Shown: one piece after another, positions 1 through 7,590 of the stretch
How the letters are laid out: each line of letters starts with the position of its first letter
Numbering within the stretch: the stretch's first letter is position 1
DNA from: Mageeibacillus sp. UBA6980
GTDB taxonomy: Bacteria; Bacillota; Clostridia; Saccharofermentanales; Saccharofermentanaceae
DNA length: 14,425 nt
NCBI GenBank assembly: GCA_002450095.1
Contig: DJYK01000006.1
Span: 1-14,425 of the forward strand
Reading direction: 5' to 3'
Translations under genes and position numbers: made by a program
Notes under the pieces: generated by a model
Databases searched by the model: none
Told to the model about the DNA's origin: nothing
The model's input: the letters and a program-made list of their open reading frames with translations, nothing else

Positions 1-1
1 A

Positions 2-88
2 TGGTGCTCGTGACCGGACTTGAACCGGTACGGATTTTACTCCGACGGATTTTAAGTCCGTTGCGTCTGCCGATTCCGCCACACGAGC
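2..88 (-). tRNA. tRNA-Leu (anticodon TAA)
   Basis: On the minus strand, GCTCGTG (88-82) pairs with CACGAGC near the 3' end, followed by discriminator A and an encoded CCA (4-2). The anticodon stem ACGGA/TCCGT closes the 7-base loop CTTAAAA, giving anticodon TAA (plus positions 52-54), which decodes UUA/UUG. A long variable arm typical of class II tRNA-Leu separates the anticodon stem from the T arm (GGTTCAAGTCC). The length is 87 nt. It is transcribed leftward from a near-consensus promoter at 108-136. Confidence 0.96.
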
Positions 89-107
89 AATCCTCAAGTG
101 CTAGAAA

Positions 108-136
108 ATATTAGCACCCGATAAACATAATGTCAA
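108..136 (-). promoter_or_regulatory. sigma-A promoter of tRNA-Leu
   Basis: Read on the minus strand, a perfect -35 box TTGACA (136-131) and a -10 box TAATAT (113-108) are separated by 17 nt. This is close to the vegetative consensus and points at tRNA-Leu about 20 nt downstream. An inverted repeat, GTGCTA/TAGCAC (98-103 and 112-117), overlaps the -10 and start region. Confidence 0.8.
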
Positions 137-172
137 GTAAATGTCCTTTTGATTACACATCGACCGTTACAA

Positions 173-200
173 TTGAAAAAAGGGAATTTATAAATATAAT
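173..200 (+). promoter_or_regulatory. candidate sigma-A promoter of the gene at 231
   Basis: TTGAAA (173-178) and a perfect TATAAT (195-200) are separated by 16 nt, in an AT-rich stretch divergent from the tRNA-Leu promoter. The start codon at 231 is about 30 nt downstream, leaving a short leader that contains the ribosome site at 220-223. Confidence 0.6.
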
Positions 201-219
201 TTTTATATAAATTAAATGC

Positions 220-223
220 GAGG
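220..223 (+). promoter_or_regulatory. ribosome binding site deciding the start at 231
   Basis: GAGG at 220-223 lies 7 nt before the ATG at 231. The upstream in-frame ATGs at 216 and 225 have no usable Shine-Dalgarno at proper spacing, since GAGG lies after or right against them. The start at 231 is therefore preferred. Confidence 0.65.
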
Positions 224-230
224 TATGGAT

Positions 231-2084
231 ATGATAATTGATCCGGAGAACAACAATAACAATCAGGGTAACAGTCCTGAACCCGAAGAGTTTGTTGATT
301 CCTCATTTATGGTATCACTCAAAGGAAATGATAAATCATCCGTTTCCGATAAGATCAAAGAGAACGAGAATTCCGATAACGGTTTTTCTGACGGGGGCGA
401 TGAGTTCGATAATTTTGATTATGATGCGAGCAAATCTGCATTCAAGCCTTTGTCAAAGCCCGTAACTGATACGGACAGTAAGCCTTCGATCTTGAAAGAT
501 GCCGAGAAGATGTCGGATAAGCCTCAGTTTGCCGAACCGCCCAAAGCATCTATGAAGACTGACTTTGAAGAGGTCGGCACATTTGATTCTACAGTTGAAG
601 ATGCCAATATCGATTTCAAGGAGTTTACCGGTATCAAAAAAGATCCCAATACTGATGACAAGAAGCTTTTCGAGCAGGGACAGGATCTTGACTTCGCCGC
701 TTCTTCCGGCTCCGCCGGGGACTTTTCGGGATCTGACGATGAGTTTGCACTTGATGAGGAAGCGATGGCCATCAATCCTTTCAAGCCGAAGAATGCCGAC
801 AGGATTCCTCCCGCCCCTTCAAGGCCTAAGACACCTGCCTCCAAACCTTCTTCCGAAAACGAGAATGCCGGGATCAAAACATACGGTAAAGTTTCAAGCG
901 GGGTCAATGCTTTTAAGAAGCCTGAACCCAAAGCGGAGAAAAAGGAGGATGAACAGCCTGCAAGATCACCTTTTGTAAAGCCTGCTTCCGGCGAAGAGAA
1001 AAAACTCGAAGCGCCCGCTTTCAAGAACGATGCGGCACCCGCTCCCGCACCCGCTCCTGTTGCCGAGGAGGCAAAACCTTCTCCCTTTGTACAGAAGACT
1101 GATGACGGTCCGAAGAGACCTACATCCAATGTTGCAATGGTTACGAACAGCTCCAGACCTGCACCGCGTCAGGCACCTGTTCAGAACGCTCCGGTCAAAG
1201 CACCCGAAGCCCCTGCCGGCAGACCAGGACCTGCGGAAAGACCCGTTGTTAATGCCAGACCCGGCACCGGAAGATCCGCTCATTCTTCTTCCGATCATCA
1301 GAACAACAACATCGCTCCCGTAACTCAGGTTAATAAGAGCAATAAGAGGTCCAAGGCTGAAAGAAAAGTAAAGGAACCCGGCAAGGGCGGTCTGTTTGCT
1401 CTTGTAGGAGTCCTGGCCGCTATCTTTGTCGTGCTTTGGGTATTGGATAACTATCAGCAGTGGTTCGGCAAGAACGACACGCAGCCGAGAACGACACAGG
1501 TAACTGCTGTTGCAACCGCTACCGTGCAGACTGAAGAGACTGAAGCCTCTGAGCAGACCGAGCCTGCGGTTATCGAGACAACCGAACAGACAACTGCTGC
1601 AACTACAGAACAGACAGCCGAGACTTCGGAAGTAACCGAGCAGACAACTGAGGAAACAACGGAAGCCACGACTGAGGCGACTACTGAAGCTACAACGACT
1701 ACCACGACCGAAGAAGAGACTACTGCTACGACTACACGTTCCTCTTCATCGTCCGATACTCCGGTAAGATGCAGCTACGACATCACTAATCCTCGTGTTA
1801 CTTCTGACGGATTCGTCTTTGATTTTGCGATCACCAATAACGGAGACGATCTCAATGTAAGCAGACTGAATGAAATAACGATCTCGTTCAACACATCGTC
1901 TGACATCACAGCACTTACATCAGATTACTTCACATTCACATCAGACGGTAACAACTCATTTACCGGAACACCGAGAACAGGATCTCTTCCTTCCGGTGAG
2001 ACTACCAATATTACTATCACCGGTACGACGGAAGAGCCCGTACAACACTTCTACATCAATACATATCACTTCGATTGGGATTGA
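231..2084 (+). CDS. single-pass membrane protein with disordered N-terminal half, Thr-rich stalk and beta-rich C-terminal domain
   Basis: I do not recognise a named family. The product is 617 residues from the ATG at 231. Residues 1 to about 385 are low in hydrophobics and rich in Pro, Ala, Lys, Glu, Ser and Asn, so probably disordered; they start with a poly-Asn run. Six short motifs of the form (P/A)F(K/V) centre on F71, F184, F228, F248, F264 and F286. A basic stretch precedes one hydrophobic helix at about 388-405. Residues 420-505 are a Thr/Glu-rich stalk (TTEATTEATTEATTT-like). Residues 512-617 alternate polar and aromatic/aliphatic positions like an Ig- or CBM-like beta sandwich. There is no signal peptide, so the topology is inferred as N-terminus inside, C-terminus outside. 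It is monocistronic, between its own promoter and the terminator at 2108. A role linking cytoplasmic partners to the cell surface is a guess. Confidence 0.85.
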   Translation: MIIDPENNNNNQGNSPEPEEFVDSSFMVSLKGNDKSSVSDKIKENENSDNGFSDGGDEFDNFDYDASKSAFKPLSKPVTDTDSKPSILKDAEKMSDKPQFAEPPKASMKTDFEEVGTFDSTVEDANIDFKEFTGIKKDPNTDDKKLFEQGQDLDFAASSGSAGDFSGSDDEFALDEEAMAINPFKPKNADRIPPAPSRPKTPASKPSSENENAGIKTYGKVSSGVNAFKKPEPKAEKKEDEQPARSPFVKPASGEEKKLEAPAFKNDAAPAPAPAPVAEEAKPSPFVQKTDDGPKRPTSNVAMVTNSSRPAPRQAPVQNAPVKAPEAPAGRPGPAERPVVNARPGTGRSAHSSSDHQNNNIAPVTQVNKSNKRSKAERKVKEPGKGGLFALVGVLAAIFVVLWVLDNYQQWFGKNDTQPRTTQVTAVATATVQTEETEASEQTEPAVIETTEQTTAATTEQTAETSEVTEQTTEETTEATTEATTEATTTTTTEEETTATTTRSSSSSDTPVRCSYDITNPRVTSDGFVFDFAITNNGDDLNVSRLNEITISFNTSSDITALTSDYFTFTSDGNNSFTGTPRTGSLPSGETTNITITGTTEEPVQHFYINTYHFDWD

Positions 2085-2107
2085 CAGATAGAATCGTAAG
2101 TATCTTC

Positions 2108-2140
2108 AGGAGCAGTTCACTAAGGACTGCTCCTTTTTTT
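2108..2140 (+). terminator. rho-independent terminator
   Basis: AGGAGCAGT (2108-2116) pairs with ACTGCTCCT (2126-2134) around a 9-nt loop and is followed by a run of Ts to 2140. It ends the transcript of the membrane protein gene 24 nt after its stop codon. Confidence 0.9.
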
Positions 2141-2167
2141 GCCTGCAGACCGATATTATTTTATTAT
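2139..2167 (+). promoter_or_regulatory. candidate promoter of the small-protein/permease-acyltransferase operon
   Basis: TTGCCT (2139-2144), 17 nt, then TATTAT (2162-2167). The -35 box matches consensus at 4 of 6 positions and the -10 box at 5 of 6. It starts at the T-tract of the preceding terminator and lies about 30 nt before the ATG at 2199. Confidence 0.45.
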
Positions 2168-2198
2168 ATAGATATCTGAATCAAGATATGGAGTTTGT

Positions 2199-2354
2199 AT
2201 GGAGTTCGACAAAGAGACTGAATCAAGGATAGATAAGATCACACAGGCGGAAAAAGAGAACACTATTCCCCGCATGACGAGAAAAGATTATATTGCTGCT
2301 ACGGTGATAATCTTGATCGCTCTTCTGGGGATCATCGGGGGATTCTTTATATGA
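2199..2354 (+). CDS. 51-residue single-pass membrane protein, translationally coupled to the permease
   Basis: This small ORF starts with ATG at 2199, 5 nt after a GGAG ribosome site (2190-2193), and ends with TGA at 2352-2354. The peptide begins MEFDKETESRIDKITQAEKE and has a charged N-terminal half of about 30 residues. A basic patch (residues 25-29, RMTRK) is followed by one hydrophobic helix at about 31-51 (YIAATVIILIALLGIIGGFF). By the positive-inside rule the N-terminus is probably cytoplasmic. Its stop codon overlaps the ATG of the next gene in an ATGA arrangement, so the two proteins are probably made in fixed proportion. Small helical partners encoded just before a transporter are known elsewhere, for example YhdT before PanF. 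That makes an accessory subunit role likely, but it is inference. I do not recognise the family. Confidence 0.75.
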   Translation: MEFDKETESRIDKITQAEKENTIPRMTRKDYIAATVIILIALLGIIGGFFI

Positions 2355-5011
2355 GCCGCAGGAATGATGTTGATAAAGAGATAGAGAACGAGGTCTACTG
2401 CGGCACTCTTCCCGTTCTCCCTAACGAAAGAAAATACGGCTTCTTCGATGCGCTGCTGATCTTATCAGGGTACTGCATCGCGACATGGAGTTATACACAG
2501 GGATCTTATCTTGCATCACTTGTCGGGTTCAAGCAACTCCTTATAGGAGCCTTCCTCGCAGCCATATTTATGCTTATGATCTATCAGCTTCCGGTAATAC
2601 TGTCGGTAAGATACGGAATAGATATCTGGATATGGCTTAGGAGCGTGTTCGGTCCCAACGGGAACAAGATAGTAACATTGACGATCATAGCGGTAAATTT
2701 CCCGTGGTATGCCGTATGCTGCGAACTGTTCGCAGATTCGATGGAAAATCTTCTTAATCTGTTCGGTGTCGAGCTTTGGGACGGAGCACATCTTATATTA
2801 AGCCTGTCTTGTGTGCTATTGGGAACGATCATAGCACTAAGAGGAGTCGGAACGATCACGTGGACGACAAGGATCCTCGTTCCGCTACTGCTTCTGGTCG
2901 GAGTTGTCGTAGTCATCGTCGGATTTACATCCGTTCCGATGGACGTCATCTGGAACTATCAGCCGGAATTATCGGGAGACGCTGATAAGACCGTGAATTA
3001 TGTGCTGAGCATTGAAGCGAATTTTGCTTTTGTAATAACCCTCGTCGGCGGCATGGCAGAGGTTCCGAGACTTTGCAGATCCGAGAGATCAGGATACTAC
3101 GCAGGTGTTCTGGGTCAGGGCCTTGCAGGTTCCTTCTTCGTTGTTGTAGGTGCGGTTATGGCTATCGCCATGCAGTATGTTACGGGAAAGATGGTTGATG
3201 ATCCGACTCTGATGATGGCTACTTTGTCGGCACCGATATTAGGTCTGTCCTCCCTCCTTCTCGTTGCATTTGCCAACATCGGAACGCAAGCCGTCGGATC
3301 GTATATCTACGGAGTTATGCTCAAATCCACGTTCAAAAGATCATCCTACAAGATTCTGGTCATCGTTCTCAGTATCTATGTGGCACTTCTGTGCATATGG
3401 GGAAAGATCACCGAATACTTCGGCAGTTTCCTGACGATCGGAGCGTGCGTCTATGCTCCTTTGGCGGCACTGCTCTTTATCGATTTCTTCTTCATAAGAA
3501 AGCAGAAGATCGATCTTAAGAGCGCATATGAACTCGAAGGCCATAACGCATACAGATACTCGAGAGGATTTAATATCGCAGGCTTGATATGTCTGTTATC
3601 GGGTTTCATATTCTCTCTTCTGATCTTCGACCCCGTTAATGCCGTGATCCATAACAAGATCTTATTTATGCTGACCCCGACATTCGCTTCATTTCTGTTT
3701 ACGGGTATATTGTATTATCTTCTTTGTAAGATCCCGTTTATCCGTCGTTATGTAAGAAGGGACACGTATGTAAGTCCCGATAAGAAACCGTTCGACAGGA
3801 CAAGAACGCCGCCGAGGCAAAACATCTTCTTTTTACCTTTGATGTGGCTTATCTGTAAGATAACCGTATTACCGTACAAACTTAAGATAGATAAGAAGGA
3901 TATGGACGGCATCAAACCTCCGTTCCTGGTCTACGGTTCACATAATTCTTTCATGGATTTCTTCGTCACCCCGCTGGCCCTTATGCCCTACAGAGCCAAC
4001 TACATATCCGAGCTTGAGGGCTTTGAGAACTTCGGTGAATGGATATACCGTCAGTCAGGCTGCCTCGGAACACGTAAGTTCATCAACGACCAGGCTCTGA
4101 TAAGAAATATTATAAAGGTTATCAAACGCGGCGACATAATGGTCATTTATCCGGAAGCAAGATATGCAAACGTCGGCACCAATTCCAATCTTACCCCTTC
4201 CGTTGCAAAGCTCGTGAAACTTCTTAAGGTCCCGGTCGTTACGCTCAATATGCAGGGAAACTATCTACAGCAGCCTATATGGAATCTTAAGGAACGCAAG
4301 GGCGCACGACTTCACGCTGACCTAAAGTGCATCATAAGACCTGAAGAGATAGAGGATCTGTCTTCTGATCAGATCCTTAAGAGGATATCCCGGGAACTTA
4401 CGTATGACGAATACAGATATCAGCTCGAGAACAACATCATTATAGATGATGAATGGAGAGCGGAAGGACTTCACCTTCCCCTATACCGCTGCAGGAAATG
4501 CGGCAGGGATTATGCGATGACGACATCAGGCAGCACGATAACCTGTAAATACTGCAATGATTCATACGAGATGGATGTGTCAGGACAGCTTCATGATGTT
4601 TCCGGCAATATCATCCGCATCCCGGACTGGTATGAATGGCAAAGAGGCTTTGTTCATGAGGAGTGCAGACAAGGAAGTTACAAACTCGATATAGAAGTGA
4701 GAGTTTGGGCTCTTCCGAACAGTGTGAACTTCGTTGACTGCGGCCTCGGAAGGCTTATACACGATACGACCGGTTTTACTTTGAAGTTCTATGATTACAG
4801 GACCGAGAAAGACTTAAGCCTGAAGTTTACTTCGAGATCCATGACTTCGATACATACCGAATACGATTACAGGGGCAAGTACGGTCCGTGCATCACACTA
4901 TCAACATACGACGATACTTACTTTATCTTTCCGACAGAAAAAAGTCGGGATGAGTTCAACCCGACTAAGATACAGTTCGCCGTTGAATTTCTGGGCGGCC
5001 TGTACAAATAG
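2351..5011 (+). CDS. fusion of NCS1-type permease, PlsC-type acyltransferase, zinc ribbon and C-terminal domain
   Basis: One uninterrupted 886-residue frame. Residues about 25-470 form a polytopic permease with 11-12 hydrophobic helices. The segment near 75-125, with a G-x-x-x-W-x-W-L-R-x-x-F-G pattern followed by a W-Y helix, resembles the NCS1/CodB cytosine-permease family. After a Pro/Arg-rich linker (about 471-494) and a short hydrophobic segment comes a glycerolipid acyltransferase domain. It has the H-x4-D catalytic pair His531/Asp536, the acceptor-block Glu602 in YPEARY (600-605), and a VPVVTLNMQG strand. A zinc ribbon follows: Cys714, Cys717, Cys732 and Cys735. The last 150 residues are a beta-rich domain I cannot name. 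The PEARY variant with a zinc ribbon also occurs, as I recall, in stand-alone Firmicute acyltransferases. The expected activity is acylation of a lysophospholipid-like acceptor at the inner membrane face; the cargo of the permease is unknown. It is coupled to the 51-residue gene by a 4-nt overlap. Confidence 0.88.
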   Translation: MSRRNDVDKEIENEVYCGTLPVLPNERKYGFFDALLILSGYCIATWSYTQGSYLASLVGFKQLLIGAFLAAIFMLMIYQLPVILSVRYGIDIWIWLRSVFGPNGNKIVTLTIIAVNFPWYAVCCELFADSMENLLNLFGVELWDGAHLILSLSCVLLGTIIALRGVGTITWTTRILVPLLLLVGVVVVIVGFTSVPMDVIWNYQPELSGDADKTVNYVLSIEANFAFVITLVGGMAEVPRLCRSERSGYYAGVLGQGLAGSFFVVVGAVMAIAMQYVTGKMVDDPTLMMATLSAPILGLSSLLLVAFANIGTQAVGSYIYGVMLKSTFKRSSYKILVIVLSIYVALLCIWGKITEYFGSFLTIGACVYAPLAALLFIDFFFIRKQKIDLKSAYELEGHNAYRYSRGFNIAGLICLLSGFIFSLLIFDPVNAVIHNKILFMLTPTFASFLFTGILYYLLCKIPFIRRYVRRDTYVSPDKKPFDRTRTPPRQNIFFLPLMWLICKITVLPYKLKIDKKDMDGIKPPFLVYGSHNSFMDFFVTPLALMPYRANYISELEGFENFGEWIYRQSGCLGTRKFINDQALIRNIIKVIKRGDIMVIYPEARYANVGTNSNLTPSVAKLVKLLKVPVVTLNMQGNYLQQPIWNLKERKGARLHADLKCIIRPEEIEDLSSDQILKRISRELTYDEYRYQLENNIIIDDEWRAEGLHLPLYRCRKCGRDYAMTTSGSTITCKYCNDSYEMDVSGQLHDVSGNIIRIPDWYEWQRGFVHEECRQGSYKLDIEVRVWALPNSVNFVDCGLGRLIHDTTGFTLKFYDYRTEKDLSLKFTSRSMTSIHTEYDYRGKYGPCITLSTYDDTYFIFPTEKSRDEFNPTKIQFAVEFLGGLYK

Positions 5012-5031
5012 AGCAATCAGCCTTGATACGT

Positions 5032-5310
5032 TTATATCCCCGATTCAGGGACAAATACGTCATCGGGTCCTGTAAGAAGCCTGACCTCATCCTTAGCGAC
5101 CTCCAGGATGCCGGATGAAAGATCAGAGGTAAGCTCGCTTTCGTCAGGCAAAGTAATGACGCATTTGCCGGGTCTCACCGTCGTGATAAAAGGAACGTGA
5201 CCTGCATAGATCGCCAGATCTCCTTCGGCGCCCCTTAAAGACAGCGAGATCACCTCGCCGCCAAAGAGCTCGCCCGAAACGGACAACACCTTAAGCTTAT
5301 AAGTCGTCAT
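5032..5310 (-). CDS. atpC: F1Fo ATP synthase epsilon subunit, short form
   Basis: Epsilon belongs to the central rotor stalk of F1, bridging gamma and the c ring. The 92-residue product matches the N-terminal beta-sandwich domain of the family: KLKVLSVSGELFGGEV at the start, then GDLAIYAGHVPFITTVRPG, and a last strand near DEVRLLTGPDDV. Usual epsilon subunits have about 130-140 residues. The two-helix C-terminal domain that can extend into F1 and block ATP hydrolysis is absent, because a TAA stop follows ESGI. It is the last gene of the atp operon and overlaps atpD by 4 nt (ATGA). The stop is 20 nt from the end of the convergent plus-strand gene, and no terminator hairpin is visible there. 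Confidence 0.93.
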   Translation of the reverse strand: MTTYKLKVLSVSGELFGGEVISLSLRGAEGDLAIYAGHVPFITTVRPGKCVITLPDESELTSDLSSGILEVAKDEVRLLTGPDDVFVPESGI

Positions 5311-6722
5311 GATTCAGCCTGCTTCTCCCTCTCGGCTTTCTGAACGGCTTCTTCTATCGTGCCGACAAAGAGGAAAGCGGATTCGGGAAGGTCATCATGC
5401 TTGCCCTCGATGATCTCTTTAAAGCCCTTGATCGTCTCATACAAAGGAACATAGGTACCCTCGATACCCGTAAACTTCTCCGAAACGTGGAAAGGCTGGG
5501 AGAGGAATCTCTGGATCTTTCTGGCGCGTGAGACAAGAAGCTTATCTTCATCGGAAAGCTCATCAAGACCCATGATCGCAATGATATCCATAAGCTCTGT
5601 ATATCTTTGAATGATCCTCTGAACTTCCTTGGCCGTCTCATAGTGCTCGGGACCGACTATCTCGGGTGAGAGGATCCTGGAAGTCGATTCAAGAGGATCG
5701 ACAGCGGGATAGATACCCTGGGATGCAATGGATCTCGAGAGAACGGTCGTGGCATCAAGGTGTGCGAAAGTCGTCGCCGGAGCGGGATCGGTGAGGTCAT
5801 CTGCAGGGACGTATACGGCCTGAACGGAAGTTATGGAACCCTTTACAGTCGAAGTGATCCTCTCCTGCAATGCGCCCATCTCGTTCGCGAGTGTCGGCTG
5901 GTAGCCTACGGCTGAAGGCATACGGCCGAGAAGCGCGGAAACTTCAGAACCCGCCTGAGTAAATCTGAAGATATTGTCTATGAACAGAAGAACGTCCTGG
6001 TTCTCTTCGTCTCTGAAGTATTCGGCCATTGTAAGACCTGACAGAGCTACTCTCATACGAGCTCCCGGCGGTTCGTTCATCTGACCGTACACGAGCGCTG
6101 TCTTCTCGAGAACTCCTGATTCTTTCATCTCGTTATAAAGATCATTTCCTTCACGTGTTCTCTCGCCTACACCGGTAAACACGGACAATCCGCCGTGCTC
6201 CTTGGCGATATTGTTGATAAGCTCCATTATAAGAACGGTCTTACCTACGCCTGCTCCTCCAAACAGACCGATCTTACCGCCCTTGGCATAAGGACAGAGA
6301 AGGTCTATGACCTTAATTCCTGTCTCAAGGATGAGCTTACTCGATGAAAGATTGGCAAAAGACGGCGCCGGTCTGTGAATATTCCATCTTTCGGCATGTT
6401 CCGGAGGCGGAAGCATATCTGTCGGTTCACCAAGAACGTTAAATATCCTTCCGAGCGTCTCACGACCTACGGGAACGCTTATGGGAGCGCCCGTATCGAT
6501 GACTTCACTGTCTCTTTTAAGACCGTCGGTGGAAGACATCGCTATGCATCTTGCCGTGCTGTCTCCGATATGTTGTGCAACTTCGATAACAAGCTTCTTC
6601 TGTCCTATATAGACTTCAAGAGCATTATTGATCGGAGGAAGGCACCCTTCCTGAAAACGAACATCGACGACAGGTCCCATGACCTGTGCAACACGTCCGG
6701 TATTCATCTTTTCTAAGCCCAT
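5307..6722 (-). CDS. atpD: F1Fo ATP synthase beta subunit (catalytic)
   Basis: Beta is the catalytic subunit of the F1 hexamer, making ATP from ADP and phosphate. The product is 471 residues from the ATG at 6722. The Walker A motif GGAGVGKT is at residues 155-162. The GERTREGNDLY segment, the LLFIDNIFRF Walker B strand and the DELSDED lever motif (387-393, the family's DELSEED) are all present. An in-frame GTG at 6737 would add five residues and overlap atpG by 4 nt. I prefer the ATG at 6722 because GAGGGG (6735-6730) lies 7 nt before it and the family starts close to this point. It is followed by atpC with a 4-nt overlap. Nothing suggests loss of function. Confidence 0.98.
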   Translation of the reverse strand: MGLEKMNTGRVAQVMGPVVDVRFQEGCLPPINNALEVYIGQKKLVIEVAQHIGDSTARCIAMSSTDGLKRDSEVIDTGAPISVPVGRETLGRIFNVLGEPTDMLPPPEHAERWNIHRPAPSFANLSSSKLILETGIKVIDLLCPYAKGGKIGLFGGAGVGKTVLIMELINNIAKEHGGLSVFTGVGERTREGNDLYNEMKESGVLEKTALVYGQMNEPPGARMRVALSGLTMAEYFRDEENQDVLLFIDNIFRFTQAGSEVSALLGRMPSAVGYQPTLANEMGALQERITSTVKGSITSVQAVYVPADDLTDPAPATTFAHLDATTVLSRSIASQGIYPAVDPLESTSRILSPEIVGPEHYETAKEVQRIIQRYTELMDIIAIMGLDELSDEDKLLVSRARKIQRFLSQPFHVSEKFTGIEGTYVPLYETIKGFKEIIEGKHDDLPESAFLFVGTIEEAVQKAEREKQAES

Positions 6723-6729
6723 ATTATCA

Positions 6730-6735
6730 CCCCTC
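6730..6735 (-). promoter_or_regulatory. ribosome binding site deciding the atpD start
   Basis: GAGGGG on the minus strand (6735-6730) lies 7 nt upstream of the ATG at 6722 and overlaps the atpG stop codon (6736-6734). It supports the ATG over the GTG at 6737, which would have the site inside its own coding sequence. Confidence 0.65.
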
Positions 6736-7585
6736 ACTTGCCGGCTCCGGCAACTATCTCAGTTATTTCCTGTGTTATCTTACCCTGTCTTACGCGGTTG
6801 TATTCGAGAGTAAGGTCTTCGATCATCTCTGTGGCGTTCTTGGTGGCGCTGTCCATTGCCATTCTTCTTGCTGCGACCTCGCAGGCAAAGCTCTCCTTAA
6901 CAAGAGCGTACAGCACCCCTGCAAAATACAACGGCACTATATCCTCGAGCAATGTAAAAGGATCCGGTTCGAATATCCCCTTCTCACGATCCTGAACTGA
7001 AGGTCTTGTCAGAGGAAGTATCCACATGACCTGCGGCTCCTGAGTCATGATCGATACATATTTATTGTAGACTATTCCGATCCTGTCTACTTTGCCTTCC
7101 TTGAACTCTTCGATCAGTGAACCTGCAAGAGACAAAGCCTTATCGTACGGATAATACTCGGATGAATCATAGTCTCTTACATAATCAGGATCATAATCAT
7201 CAAGTTCATCCTCAGTGTAACGGTCAAATGCACGTTTCCCGATCGGTATTATCTTAGCGGCCTCCATATCGCGAACCATCCTGAACACATTCGCGTTATA
7301 TCCTCCGCAAAGGCCTCTGTCACCTGCGATCACTATGAGTTTGGTAACCGGCTCTCGGCCTTCGGGAAGATCCTTACCGAAGAACACCGACCGGCGGCAG
7401 TCAGCACACTTAACCAGCTCATCCATGATACCGGTTATAGAAGACATATACTTTCTTCCTTCAAGCATGGCGTCAGTGGCCTTCCTCATCTTGGAAGACG
7501 CTACAAGACCCATCGCACCGGTCAGATGGAGTGTCGAATCAAAACTCTTTATCCTTTTACGTAATGCCTTAATATCCTTAGCCAT
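6734..7585 (-). CDS. atpG: F1Fo ATP synthase gamma subunit (rotor shaft)
   Basis: Gamma is the asymmetric coiled-coil shaft that turns inside the alpha/beta hexamer. The 283-residue length is normal. The N-terminal helix (IKALRKRIKSFDSTLHLTGAM) and the C-terminal helix (ESFACEVAARRMAMDSATKN, then NRVRQGKITQEI) form the shaft. The central Rossmann-like part holds the family hallmark DRGLCGGYN. An acidic Asp/Tyr-rich stretch (DELDDYDPDYVRDYDSSEYY) near residue 130 falls in the variable mid-region. The gene starts 5 nt after the atpA stop, and its own stop is 11 nt before the preferred atpD start. Confidence 0.97.
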   Translation of the reverse strand: MAKDIKALRKRIKSFDSTLHLTGAMGLVASSKMRKATDAMLEGRKYMSSITGIMDELVKCADCRRSVFFGKDLPEGREPVTKLIVIAGDRGLCGGYNANVFRMVRDMEAAKIIPIGKRAFDRYTEDELDDYDPDYVRDYDSSEYYPYDKALSLAGSLIEEFKEGKVDRIGIVYNKYVSIMTQEPQVMWILPLTRPSVQDREKGIFEPDPFTLLEDIVPLYFAGVLYALVKESFACEVAARRMAMDSATKNATEMIEDLTLEYNRVRQGKITQEITEIVAGAGK

Positions 7586-7590
7586 AAGTA

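Noticed and set aside
524..1129. A 201-codon minus-strand frame opposite the first membrane protein gene.
   Set aside because: The Ser/Ala/Gly-rich product mirrors the biased composition of the disordered region on the other strand; there is no start signal or context.
1454..1705. A Val/Ser-rich minus-strand frame with a repeat-like sequence.
   Set aside because: It is the complement of the Thr/Glu codon repeats of the stalk, so the apparent repeats are low-complexity shadow.
6723..6737. GTG start of atpD giving a five-residue longer beta subunit.
   Set aside because: The GAGGGG site would lie inside that coding sequence and fits the ATG at 6722; the family also begins near the ATG.
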